A stretch of 64,000 nt of DNA from positions 1-64,000 of the forward strand of contig NW_006763307.1 in assembly GCF_000218685.1 (NCBI RefSeq), in the 5' to 3' direction. Below, piece by piece: positions 20,935 through 32,031 of the stretch (position 1 is its first letter; every line of letters starts with the position of its first letter). The notes under the pieces were generated by a model that was not told the DNA's origin, made no database searches, and saw only the letters and a list, made by a program, of their open reading frames with translations. The position numbers were made by a program, and so were the translations under genes. This stretch comes from Serpula lacrymans var. lacrymans S7.9 (taxonomy: Eukaryota; Basidiomycota; Agaricomycetes; Boletales; Serpulaceae).

Positions 20935-22615
20935 ATCAAGAAACAGTAAGAGCTTGACAAGTTTCCTTAGGCAAATAAAATTTGCAATCACGCCTGAACA
21001 CCTTACTATCACAAATTGTATGGTATGAGACACAGCTTGATAGATACACCAGAGTAACATACCAATTCCACCATAATAAGAGTTTATCAACTCGTTTCTG
21101 GTTAACAGGGCCAGGAACAACCTTAAAGTAGTTGACAATGTTGTTATAGAATTCAACATATTGGAAGTCTCCATCTACACCGCACCAGGAACTGATGTTT
21201 GAGAGTGCAAAGTGAAGCTAGAACAAAATAGTAAGCTCAAGACATCATATGGAGTGGGGATTGGTGTATCGACACAGCAGTGTATGCAAGAGCTCTGGGC
21301 TTTACAGTCTTCATGCCTATCAATGAGGCAACATGGCTTCAGGTTGTTTTATCACTAGACCCTCCCCTACCAAACTGCTTTGATTGATCCAGGCGCTGAG
21401 AATCTCTGGAGAGCCCGTCCAATGCATCAGCATCCCTTGCTGAGGATGGGGAGGTAAATATTGCTTTAAAAGCCTTAGAAGAACCAGGTGGCAGACCACA
21501 TTAGAATAATTGAGGTCACGGTGGTAGATGGTAGAGCATACCTTTAGTAATAACATTGAACAACAAAGACCCTTTTCAAATGTTGTTGAGGTCGTATTGA
21601 TGGTTTGTGTCATACAGAAACCGGGGCCAGGAACTACCTGTAACCAAAAGATCAGGATCAGGATCTTTAATCTTCTTCTTGACGCTTGATCCAGGTGCCA
21701 TTAGCTTGATTGATTGGCCACAGGAAGAGCTTACACATTGTCATTCCAGTCATACTCTACTAGACACAAAAATTGCCCTGTAACATCATGCAGAAAACCT
21801 CTGTCATCTTTAATATGGTTATAGAGTGGAGGGTTGATCAGGTGGTATAAAGCTGTGAGCCATGTAATGACAGCACCTTTAAGGGTTCCGGCATCATTGC
21901 CTTGAGCAGCATCAGAACCTTCTGCAGCTTTAAGAGAAAAGATTATTCAGGTTAGTTCATTTAGTGGGGCTACACTAATCAGTTACCTCTCTATAGATTT
22001 CATCCAATACATGGGGTTTGCAATCGGAATCAAGTTTCTTCTTCAGCCAGGGCAAGTAGTATATTAATTCCTGGAACAATCAGTGTAAATGGCCCTGCCT
22101 GTTGAGTGGTATGGTTAGCTGCTAAAAATGTAATGGTACAATAAGATTAAAACATACTCTTCTGCCGCTCTTGCACCCAATTCACTACTGTCTGTCAGAC
22201 TCTCACTTAACTTGCTTGCAACAACAATCATGCTTGTCTATCAATTTGGTAACGCTATTGAATATAGAAATAAGCCTTCAGATGACATGGCCTTTGTTCA
22301 CATACAACATATCATCACTGGTGATGAACAAGCTGAGCACTGACTATGAGATATAATGATACCACTCACCTGCGAGGTTTGTTTCTTAGCTTTGGACCTC
22401 AGCCTTTTAATATCTTCTTCTAATGCAGCAATTTAACACCTAGCTCTTGCTTGTGCTGCAAAGTTTTCATGGTCCGAGTCATTAGGATCCATATCTGCGT
22501 CGCCGTGGTGAGATTGTGATAAGTTGTGAACATGATTGACATTCATCAAGTAAAATGGTGAGGAGGAGTTTGGAACCAAAGGGCTTGGGCTGCAAGTCAA
22601 ATGTGCAAAGCACAT
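20935..22615 (-). pseudogene. DUF6698-type gene remnant
   Basis: Minus-strand blocks in order are: an acidic Ser/His-rich N-terminus ending HENFAAQARARC; a stop; the coiled segment IAALEEDIKRLRSKAKKQ; GHVI-stop-RLISIFNSVTKLIDKHD; DRGFLHDVTGQFLC; VTGSSWPRFLY; VCSTIYHRDL; and SSWCGVDGDFQYVEFYNNIVNYF followed by KLLLWWN near 20950-21190. The DRGFxHDVTGxLLCP, SSWPRFLY-like and EFYNNIVDYF blocks are those I associate with the agaricomycete family DUF6698, whose function is unknown and which is often found near transposons. Several in-frame stops, one in GHVI-TGA-RL (fits CGA to TGA), mark it as broken. Exon limits are approximate. Confidence 0.6.
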
Positions 22616-23590
22616 CGGACTGCCTGGAGGATAGTATTTAAATAAAAGCTGTACTTTTTATCCTGAGTGTAAAATCAATCAGCGGGTTCAATTTGAGTGG
22701 CTACTAGTCCTGTCAGCTGCCGTGCACTTACTACAATCTTGGCCTGTATGTAATCTTTGTGATCATAGGCAATCAGTGAGTTTACAATATTTTCTCAAAT
22801 TAGTAACTGCCGCTGACAGCAATGGCTGAAATGGGGTATGTAAAGAAATTGTTGATACATTGGCCTGTAGTTACTTTATATACATATTACAATGTCAATA
22901 TAATGAATCTGTCACATGGCTTGAAATCCATCAACATCTGTTGTAATAACCAAAATGTCATTGATTTACAGTGCCTTACACTGTGTCAAAATAACTGATG
23001 GAGTTGGCCAGCAAATATGAAGATGCTGTTTGATTCTACTTGAATGGTGCATCATGAAAATATATATTTCACTGTGGTACCTGGTTTGTATTGGCAGTAT
23101 AACAATTCTATCAAGATGAACAAGATTTGTAGTCAGTTATAACAATAACAATGATTACAATAGGTACATAATCGATTATCTTGGTATATAAAACCTGGTA
23201 AATTTTTAGGTCACATGCAAAATGTAAATGGTCATCCCACACTCTCCTTCATTTGCTGATGCAGTATCATATGTGCACTCATAATGTTCGCACTAAAGTA
23301 TAATATATTGTGAACTTGTAGATTTATGACCTACAGTGACAACAAACTTCATTACTTACACTATATGAAATGTACATACATAGGAAAGGCACAATGGCAA
23401 TTTATCTGAAATATGTTCAAGGCCAGCCACTTGCTGTCTTCTTGTTTGTTGTCTGTAATCATGCTGAAATATTTACAGTAATATTGTAAGATATATGTAA
23501 TACTAAAGAAAATCCTAAACCATTGCCTAGGCCATACCACATAGTGTAAGATTGTCTGTGCATATGTCATTGTTGAGATATTCTTTACCT
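22616..23590. other. AT-rich noncoding stretch
   Basis: No gene, domain or repeat match recognised on either strand. Lies between the DUF6698 and Plavaka remnants, both minus strand. Confidence 0.4.
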
Positions 23591-24236
23591 ACTCATTCAT
23601 TTATGCTTCTCATATGTTTTCTCTATTCTCTTTCCTCTATTCCTCTAAAAACCGCTCTTTTGCACATTACATAATCATTGGACATTCCCACACTTACACA
23701 AAACTCAGACTTTCTTTTTCTCGACAATCTCAGTCTTCTAATAATCAGACTGAGACATTTTCTCTTACAGTTTGCTTGACTCAACAGGTTATGAGTGTCA
23801 GGCAATGAATATGAAGCTATATAAAAAAACTCAATGCCTGGTCAAGTCCTTGATGAAAGGCGGTGAATCAGGGTATGAGAGTTAAAAAGTATCAGTATAG
23901 GCGCAAATCCAAACTAATATTGAACTAAGGAATAATACATTGAGTATGTACTTCCTTATATAGTGAACAGCAAGGTTCAGACCAAAAAGGGAAAGAGTAA
24001 AAAAGTGGTCTGACCAAACAACTAACCAATAATAATAAAAAAGGAAAGTGGTCTGATCTATCATATTTACTAATCATGTGAGAGAGAGTCTTGGTAAGAG
24101 ATGTACAATTGGCTATATCAATAAGCCCATGAGAAGGCGCTGATTTGTAGCCCACATCACTGATCAATATCCCTCCAAAGTAGTGATGGGGAATGGACTT
24201 GATAATCACAACATGATGGGAATGCGATGAGAAAAA
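23591..24236. repeat. LTR-like remnants
   Basis: A pyrimidine-rich segment ends CTTGACTCAACA directly before GGTTATGAG at about 23787. This is the same LTR-end/primer-site arrangement seen at 28610/28611 and near 25946, so it is likely the 3' end of another copia-type LTR. What follows (TGTCAGGCAATG..., with TTATATAGTGAAC near 23950) resembles the TATA-bearing part of the solo LTR at 3874. Boundaries unresolved. Confidence 0.4.
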
Positions 24237-25117
24237 TTAATTCCTCACAGTTTCGCAATGTGTATTTGGGTGAGTTAGTTTACTGTTAAGGAAGACTTTG
24301 AGTGCTGATTCCATGGTCATTTTCAGATAGCTCTGGAAAGCAACTACCTTTTCACAATGCAGAAGCCATGTCACCATTTTATTAGAAGCCCTCCAACCCT
24401 CTTTTGCAAAGTCAATATGGAAGCGCTTCATGTCGGCGTTGTAATTGTTGGTGGTTCCAAACCATGTAATAAACTGGTGATAATGGAGGAGAGAGTGGAA
24501 TTTTGGAATGCTTAAGTGTTCTCTTATATTAAGCTGTACCAATATATTTTTATATTTGTGGAAAGTGTCCAAAGCATCTGAAAGGTAGCCCAGAGTGGTG
24601 TTTTCATGACTGGAATACTGTGCTATCTGGATGAAGTCCAAGAGGGATCAGTATGCAAGTATAGCGCTCCTTGGAATCTTTCCAATCAGACATCCTAGCA
24701 ATATGCGGGCCATATCCTTTCTTTCCTTTCCACCAATCTGGCCTAATGCATAAATTCCATTTTTGAAATGACGAACACCATAGCAAGCAGGAAGGGAGGA
24801 AATGCGCTGCTGGTCAAGCTCTTTAGGATCCATGAGATCCTTGCACCAGTTCACCATTTGCTTACTCCTTGGTATATTTGATGGAGAATATCGGGGGAAA
24901 CAGATAAATGGATGTTGCAATGAGGGAAGTTGAGCCAGAATAGCTCATAAACACCACCGGAGACATTGTTATCCTTGCATCTCTCTTGAAATTAATTGAA
25001 GGACTTTGTATTAGCTCTAGTATTCTGAATGATTTTTTCTGTCCAGTTCTGCATACGTGGCTCTCCAGGAGTAGATTCTGAAAGCTCAGAAACGGGCCTT
25101 TTGCATTTGGGACAGGT
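24237..25117 (-). pseudogene. Plavaka-type transposase remnant
   Basis: The minus strand reads TCPKCKRPVSELSES, PHCNIHLFVSPDILHQIYQG, SSLPACYGVRHFKNGI, RKDMARILLGCLIGKIP, then a TGA, then SLLDFIQIAQYSSHENTTL, REHLSIPKFHSLLHY, FGTTNNYNAD and RFHIDFAKEGWRASN. These are the conserved blocks of Plavaka transposases (the CACTA-like superfamily in fungi), covering roughly the C-terminal half of the domain. The TGA at about 24650 sits where relatives have Arg (CGA to TGA). The 5' end is cut by the LTR at 25119. Such enzymes would cut and move DNA elements; this copy is dead. Confidence 0.85.
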
Positions 25118-25118
25118 G

Positions 25119-25650
25119 TGTGAGGCAACAATAAACTATAACAAAAACAATACCCATCTCTGTCTGCACTTGCAGGGAGTAAGAGGTACAATGAGCTTGA
25201 GGTCAACAGATGCTAGTAAATATAGCAAGTAGAGGACTTTGGGAGTAAACTCAAGGGTTTCTGATGAGGAGTAAAGCGGGTAATTCAAGTAATAAAAAGG
25301 TAAAGAACTATACATGAATATGTAGGGCTTATATAGCTAACTGTCTATCCCTCAGACCAAAAGAGGAATAAAAGAAAAAATCAGCAGGTAAGAGAATGTA
25401 CTAATAATAAGTATTGTTACGCATGTTCAGGAACCGTATCCTCATGGTGAGGTACAATCCTGACTAAAGTGTTTATTAATATCTCCAGGCACTGATGGGG
25501 CTTGGAGCTGGTTGGCGAGATCTCTACCACTGGCCCTTACCCATTGTGCTGGCTGGCTGGGAGTACTACCCAGTCTCTGATCTGCGATACGAAGTGGTAA
25601 CAATGGTTAAGAAAGCCTGTGAGGGCTATGAGAAGCAAGATAGCAAAAGA
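25119..25650. mobile_element. Partial LTR of the 3874-4570 family
   Basis: Starts TGTGAGGCAACAATAAAC and follows the 3874-4570 LTR through GAGGGCTATGAGAAG near 25635, then diverges; the last 100 bp or so, including the CA end, are missing. It truncates the Plavaka remnant and precedes the second copia element. Confidence 0.8.
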
Positions 25651-25952
25651 TGTAGGTATATTTTCATATATTCAATATATCATTTTCATGATTCAACAGC
25701 TTATTTGAGCCTACGCTAATATTTCAAGTACTAAATAATTCATTTACAGTCCGACTTTTCACCCTATAGTTATGGGAAAATGTTTCCCCATTGGGATCCA
25801 AAAACTCGGACTTTGCCTGCTCATTTTTATGCTCGTTTCTAGAATAGTTACACCTCAGTTTGTATTGCACAAAACTGAGGTTAGTAGATACAGTCTTTTT
25901 TTTTCACATCTTCATTTACTTATTATGCTTCAGTATTGATTTCTTAGAGGTT
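25651..25952 (+). repeat. Probable 5' LTR and primer site of copia element 2
   Basis: A noncoding stretch ends at GGTTATGAGCCC, 25947-25958. This initiator Met primer site is identical to that of the first copia family, and its ATG (25953) is also the gag start. The LTR left boundary is uncertain (perhaps TGTAGGTATATT near 25650) and no second LTR is present for comparison. Confidence 0.45.
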
Positions 25953-27912
25953 ATGAGCCCACAAGATATCACAGATTCTTCCCTAACGACAGGTACCATG
26001 TCGGCATTAGGCATGGTAAAACACGACGAAAAGGGAACAAACTGGGCCACATATAAGGAAACTATGTTGGCTAATATAGATGCGAGAGGACTATATCGTC
26101 ATCTCAAAGGCTTGGTTACAAAGCCAGAAGAATTCACCTACCACAATGATGGCTCAGTGACTAAAGCAGATGGCACTACAGCTACCAAGAAAGATATCTC
26201 AAGCAATGAAGAATTATATGACACGTAATGCAGAAGAGAAGCTGCCACAAAATATCAAATAGTCACTACCATTCCATCCACAGTTCATGTCCGCATGCGA
26301 GCGAACGGAGCCAACCTCACTGCTGCCCTATTATGGAAGGGACTATGTGGTTACTACGAGTCCAAAAGCAAAGTTGTAATAACGAACACTAGAGAAAAGC
26401 TCCAAAATCTTCAATGCGGAGAGAAAGACAATGTGAAGACTCACATAGACAAAATGCTCCACTTCTGCATGCTTCTTGAGACATGGGAGGCCCAGTCTCG
26501 GATGATGATTTTGTCTCTATGATGATAACGTCACTCCCCTTATCCTATAGAAATTTCCTATCATCTTCAACTGTAACCTATGAATCAATTGGCAAACCTC
26601 TTCTTCCTGACGACCTTGTCACCCGAATCTACGACAAATATGCCAATTGAACTGCTATGTCAAGACCTGACAATAGTAAAGCCTCGAACTTGGCACTATC
26701 AGCCCAATCAGAACAAAGGCGCAAAACTCGCACCTGCTACAACTGTGGAAAGATTGGGCATATTGGACAAGACTGTTGAAAACCGGATAAGAGATTCAAG
26801 AAGGATAAAAAGAAGAACAAGAAAGATAAGAATGAAGATGATAAGAAGGGGAAAGATGACGCACCAGCCACTAATAAAACCCAAATGGCAACTAAAGCAG
26901 ACATAAATGAGAGCTCAGATGAAGATCTTTATGTCCTAATGGCATCAGTTGGCAACATAGACTCGCAGAAAACGATGACTCACACCAACTACCAAGTCTT
27001 AATAGACTCCGGTGCGAGCAGACATTTCTGCCCAGATCCCAACCTATTCGTCAATCTAAAACCCATAAAGCCTCAGCCCATTAAGACAGCTGGAGATACC
27101 CTACTCCAAGCTGTAGGAGAAGGAGATATAATCCTAAAGATGCCAAACGGAACACGTCATACGGAACTCCTATTGAAGAGGGTGCTATACGCACCAAACA
27201 TGTCCTCAATTCTCATATCCGTCAGTCAGATTGAAAAGACTGGCCACGCGATCCATATTGAGAAGGGAACTTGTCAAATCATCTCCCCACGTCCGAAAAA
27301 TTGCATAATCACTCAAATACCTATGAAAAAAGGGCTTTATCAACTAGAAAACGCAATAACTGCCCACCAAGCCCAAGAAGCGAGAAAAACGGACAAATTA
27401 GTCTCAATAACAATGGACTGTCTACACGGATGCATGGGACATGTGTCTCCGCAAATGTTAACCAAGATGATTTCATCTGGGATGATAAAAGGAGTAAAAC
27501 TGGAGACTACTACCCTGAGTGAATTCTGCGAAGTGTGTGCTAAGGCCAAAGCAAACAGAAAGCTGCTTCCTAAGGTCTCCTACACCCGCGCCAAATCGTA
27601 TGGTGAACAAATACACATGGATCTATGGGGCCCAGCATCAGTACAGGACCTAACAGGGAAACACTATATGCTCACTCTCACTGATGACCACTCAAGAGAA
27701 ACGCATGTCCGCTTCTTAGCCCACAAAAGCGATGCTCTAGTTGCATATCAGAAATTTGAGGCATGGCTCAATACCCAAAAAGATGGAGCTGAAATCAAAG
27801 TAATCAGATCTGATCGTGGCGGAGAATTCATGAGTGATGAAATGACCACTCACCTCGAGAACCGTGGTACCGAATGTGAACTCACAGTACACGACTCCCC
27901 ACAACAGAATGG
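25953..27912 (+). pseudogene. Second Ty1/copia element, gag to integrase, truncated
   Basis: Gag begins MSPQDITDSSLTTGTMSALG and continues through KGTNWATYKETMLANI and KVVITNTREKLQNLQC. A CCHC knuckle CYNCGKIGHIGQDC is followed by a stop and a Lys-rich linker. Protease is LIDSGASRHFCPD (about 27000), then LHGCMGHVSPQML, and integrase IHMDLWGPAS, RSDRGGEF, PQQNGV. Several in-frame stops and frame changes occur between 26220 and 26770. At PQQNGV the sequence switches to an inserted element (27913), so the end of integrase, RT and RNase H are absent. It is unrelated at high identity to the first copia family but shares its primer site. Confidence 0.88.
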
Positions 27913-28268
27913 TGTCATGCACCAAAGTTGATTGGTAGCATGGACAGGTGTCAATAACGAAGCGAATATTCAAAAAGACTCGCCTTTGCACCACACAGGC
28001 ACAGTGCCATGTGGAATAGTAATTAATATTGCCTTTTTCAAACTTGTGGCTGATTAGCACCACCTCTATTAGGCAATCCAGTCACGCTCACCTTTGCTTT
28101 TCCATTCGGTACTTTCCGCATTTCGGCATTTTGGCAAATTTTTGCGTCGCCACTGGCTACACATTGCATTGCGCCCTCGCTTTTGTCATTTCCTTCACTT
28201 TCCTTCCTTTGCCTAGCCCCACCATGGGTCCCTTACTCTCGTTTTTATTCTCACCTGACGGTCATTTC
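27913..28268 (-). mobile_element. Terminal fragment of the 14997-16806 insertion family
   Basis: Starts TGTCATGCACCAAAG inside copia-2 integrase and is the reverse complement of roughly 16450-16806 with scattered substitutions. It is cut on the right by the 5' LTR of copia copy 2 at 28269. Two independent insertions sharing this terminus support TGTCATGCACC as a true element end. Confidence 0.8.
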
Positions 28269-28610
28269 TGACAAAACCGGATAAACCCGGTCTCTGCCAA
28301 AGCAGCCATTGTTCTCCATGGAGCATAGCCACCACTCCATGGAGTAACCATTGTTCTCCTAGGAGCACAATTGTACTCCTAGGAGTCATTATACTGTAGC
28401 GAGTAGCACCTCCGACTATAAGTAGTAGGGGGTTTAGTATAGGAATACCTCAGTCGTTTCTATAGCCTCTTGGGCAGCGGCTGAGGTATGTTACATTACA
28501 TTTATTAGAGATCACCTTAAACTAACATCAATTGTAGTTTCACATAGGTAAATAATAAAGTCATTTCTATAGCCTCTTGGGCAGCGGCTGAGTTTCACAT
28601 AGTTTTATTA
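28269..28610 (+). repeat. 5' LTR of copia copy 2 (342 bp)
   Basis: TGACAAAACCGG to AGTTTTATTA. It contains the inverted-repeat segment ATACCTCAG...CTGAGGTAT and a second copy of its inner part, CTATAGCCTCTTGGGCAGCGGCTGAG. It is followed directly by the primer site GGTTATGAGCCC. Confidence 0.92.
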
Positions 28611-28630
28611 GGTTATGAGCCCTGGTGCGC
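28611..28630 (+). other. Copia primer binding site (initiator Met tRNA)
   Basis: GGTTATGAGCCC and its following bases directly abut the LTR; complementary to the anticodon stem-loop of initiator tRNA-Met, as in copy 1 (3684-3703). Confidence 0.75.
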
Positions 28631-28679
28631 AAAAGCTACGCAGGAAATAATTCTTATTTGAAACGGCAACCTCGGAACC

Positions 28680-31600
28680 ATGACCACAGCACGCGATACA
28701 TCCACATGTCCAGTTCTCACTGGACCCAACAATTTTCAGATATGGAAACTCCGGATCATCTCAAAGCTACGTCAGGAAAAAGTTCTCCGGGTTGTTACTG
28801 GAGAGGAGCTTAAGCCCTCACCAGGAAAACCTACCTCCTAGGAGAATCCTGAGATCACCTGGATACTTAAGGATGAGAAGGCACATGGAATCATCCAGGA
28901 CCACATCTCTGATGCCCTCCTAATGAGGACTGGAGACCTCACCAGCTCCAAGGAGTTATTTGATAAACTTGTCTCACTCCATCAAACGTCCAACATTGCC
29001 TTGGCCTTCTATTCATTCCAGCAACTCACCAAATTGTCCTGGGATGGGACATCACTTATCCAGGACCACATTGCAAAAATCCGGACAATTGATTCACACC
29101 TCTCCGGAATGAAACTAGGAGTTGATACCAAACTCATGGCTTTTGCTCTTCTCCAATCTCTCCCATGCACTCCTGAATGGCAAATATTTCAGTCATCAGT
29201 AATCAACACGGTTGAAGAAAATAAACTTACCTTTGATGCAGTTGAGATCCGGATCACTGCAGAAGTTGCACGACAGTCAGGGAAGGCCCCTGGAGGTTCC
29301 AAAACAGCACTCAAATCCGAGGAGAAATGGTGTAACTTCCACAAAGCCAAATCACACAACACCTTGGAGTGTCAAACACTTCAGTCAGCTGGAAAAGGTC
29401 AAAGGAAGAAGGGAAAGGAAAGACACAAGGATAAAGGAAAAGAGAAGGAAAAGGCAAATACAGCGGAGCAATCATCTGGATCTGACTCCGAGGAGGAACA
29501 GAGTCATATTGCATTGGAACATGTACATATTTCCAAGCCCCTTGCTAAACGCATTCAAGCTTACCTTGTGTTGGAACCCGATAAGTCCAAAACAACAATT
29601 ATTATTGACTCCGGAGCAACATCCCACATGGTCCCTCACCGCTCCTGGTTTGAGCCAGGAACATACCATGTTTTGCATCCTCCGAGGACAATCAGTTTTG
29701 GGGATGAATCCTCTGTAAATGCCATTGGCATTGGAACAGTAATCCTACAAGCAACTGTTGGCAAAAAGGACTACAATATTGCACTGTCAAATGCCTTACT
29801 TGTGCCAAACTTCACTTTAGCACTTGTCTCTGTCCACAAATTGTCCAAAACGGGGTTATCAACACTTTTTCCAGCAGGGTCAAATGCTTGTGAAGTTCGG
29901 AAATTGGAGGAACTTATCCTCACTGCGTTACACAAGCGAGGACTTTATTACATCCAAGCAAAACCTGAAATCAACCCAGAGTCAGCTTTTGCAGCAGTAG
30001 ATGTAAATTTATTGCACAGGAGAATGAGACACATCGGAATGGACCGCTTGCAATGAATGGTTACAAAAAGACAGCTCCAGGATATAGACACCCTTACCGG
30101 AACCCCGGAGTTTTGTGAACCTTGTGCTTTAGGAAAGATGAAGAAATTACCTTTCAAGTTCACTGGAGGAAACCGAGCCAAGCACCCCATACAAATTGTG
30201 CACACAGATGTTGGAGGACCAATCAAACCAACTTCCAGGGAGGGTTTCCGGTACTGGATTATAATTGTAGATGATTTCTCCAAATTTCCATGGATATATT
30301 TCCTAAAACATAAAAGTGAAGCACTGGAACGATACAAGCAATGGAAAGAAGATGTTTAAACATTCTTCCGGACTTATTTGGGAGAAGAAAACTTCACTCC
30401 ACTATACACAGAATTTCTCCGGATTGATGGGGGAGGAGAATATACTGGCAATGCATTCAAAAATCAACTCTGAGGAGATGGTGTCATTCAAGAAACTACA
30501 GCTGCGGATACTCCGGAACAAAATGGCATTGCAGAACTCATGAATCAGACATTGGCTACATTAGCAACCACTATGCTCCATGATTCCAAGCTCCCAAAGT
30601 CATTTTGGGTAGATGCCATGCAAACAGCTGCATATATCACAGCACGCAGCCCAGCATCAGGACTCCATGGAAAGACCCCATATGAAATACTGTTTAAAAG
30701 GAGAGTTGATCAAACTTTGTTTCGCCCTTTTGGATGCCAAGCATATGCCTTGATTCCGAAAGACAAAAGGCAAGGGAAGTTTTACTCCAAGGGGCGCAAA
30801 GCCATAATGATTGGCTACACACATGGAAAGCAAGCCTACAAACTCCTAGACACTGAAAAACAGACTGTGTTTTCCAGTCGGCATGTCATATTCAATGAAT
30901 CCGGAAAGGTACAAAAGGATGACACTGCTCCCTGGAACACAGACACTAGCACAGATCAGTGGGAGGGACTCATTCCAGAGAATGCTCACTATCCAGACCA
31001 AAAAACATTGGAGGAGGATGATCCTGACCCTCGGATCCAAGATCCAAATGAATTGCAAATGGAACCACATCTCCAAGGAGATGTTCCAAGAGCAGTGGGG
31101 CAATACCTCCGTGGAGACGTTCCGAGAGCAGTGGGAGCACCTGATCAGCTAAGACACCCTCCACAACAGTCTCTACAACCAAGACCTGAACACTGGCCAT
31201 CTTCAGAACAGAAAGCCAAAGTAGAGTTACAGTCAGTGGGAGGACAGCCCCTCAACATACAGCCAGCTGATGTGGAAAAAGTCCGAATACAGCTAAACAG
31301 CCTGTCCATTGGATCAGCTTCTGGAAGGCATACAACACCTCCGAGGAGTGATTCAACACCTTCAGGAGTGAGTGGGGCAACAAATACACAAATGTGTTTA
31401 CTCCCTGGAGTACCTGCACAAGTTCCTAATAGAGCAGTCATGCCTGCTGAAGTCCTAGGAGTACACAGAAGCAGTTGCCAGACCCATCCTGCAGACAAAA
31501 ACCGAGATTATCAAAGGACTCTAGATGAGGAACAGTCTCAAAAAGAGCAGCATGACAACTCCATGGAGAAACCTAACACTCCTGAGGTTCATGAAGAAAC

Positions 31601-31920
31601 ATCTGATACAGAGGAGACATTCTTTGCTGGAATAGCAAGTACCGGTCCATCTAACACAGACCTTCCAAGGACACTAAAGGAAGCCTTATCACGTCCGGAT
31701 GGAGAATTATGGAAGTTAAGCTATGGGACTATGGTTGCACTCGAGTGGGAGTGACTAATGCAGTATATGACACTGTTCTACTTCCAAAGGGAGTAAAACC
31801 CATCACATCAAAACCTGTGTTCCAGATCAAGTTTGATCAAAACGGAAACATTGAGAGATACAAACTCCGGATTGTTGCACGAGGTTTTACTCAAAGGGAG
31901 GGGATTGATTACCAGGAGGC
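28680..31920 (+). pseudogene. Ty1/copia gag-pol pseudogene, copy 2 (ends within the start of RT)
   Basis: One frame runs from ATG 28680 (MTTARDTSTCPVLTGP) with stops TAG 28839-28841, TGA 30054-30056, TAA 30357-30359 and a TGA near 30471. All are shared with copy 1. Domains: gag; protease IIIDSGATSHM (about 29606); GAG-pre-integrase; integrase VHTDVGGP, RIDGGGEYTGN, PEQNGIAELMN; and the variable linker with KEALSRPDGELWK. Unlike copy 1 it continues about 165 bp into RT (PKGVKPITSKPVFQIKFD, LRIVARGFTQREGIDY) before fusing to the middle of the 3' LTR. RT catalytic core and RNase H are missing. Confidence 0.92.
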
Positions 31921-31921
31921 T

Positions 31922-32031
31922 TACCTCAGTCGTTTCTATAGCCTCTCGGGCAGCAGCTGAGGTATGTTACATTACATTTATTAGAGATCACCTTAAACTA
32001 ACATCTATTGTAGTTTCACTTAGTTTTATTA
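31922..32031 (+). repeat. Truncated 3' LTR of copia copy 2
   Basis: Only the right part of the LTR remains, from TACCTCAGTCG to AGTTTTATTA, joined to RT codons. Like the 3' LTR of copy 1 it is the short form without the 55-bp internal duplicate. Confidence 0.85.

Noticed and set aside
28430..28480. Hammerhead or twister ribozyme in the LTR hairpin
   Set aside because: The core lacks CUGANGA/GAAA in the right order and no twister core could be matched.
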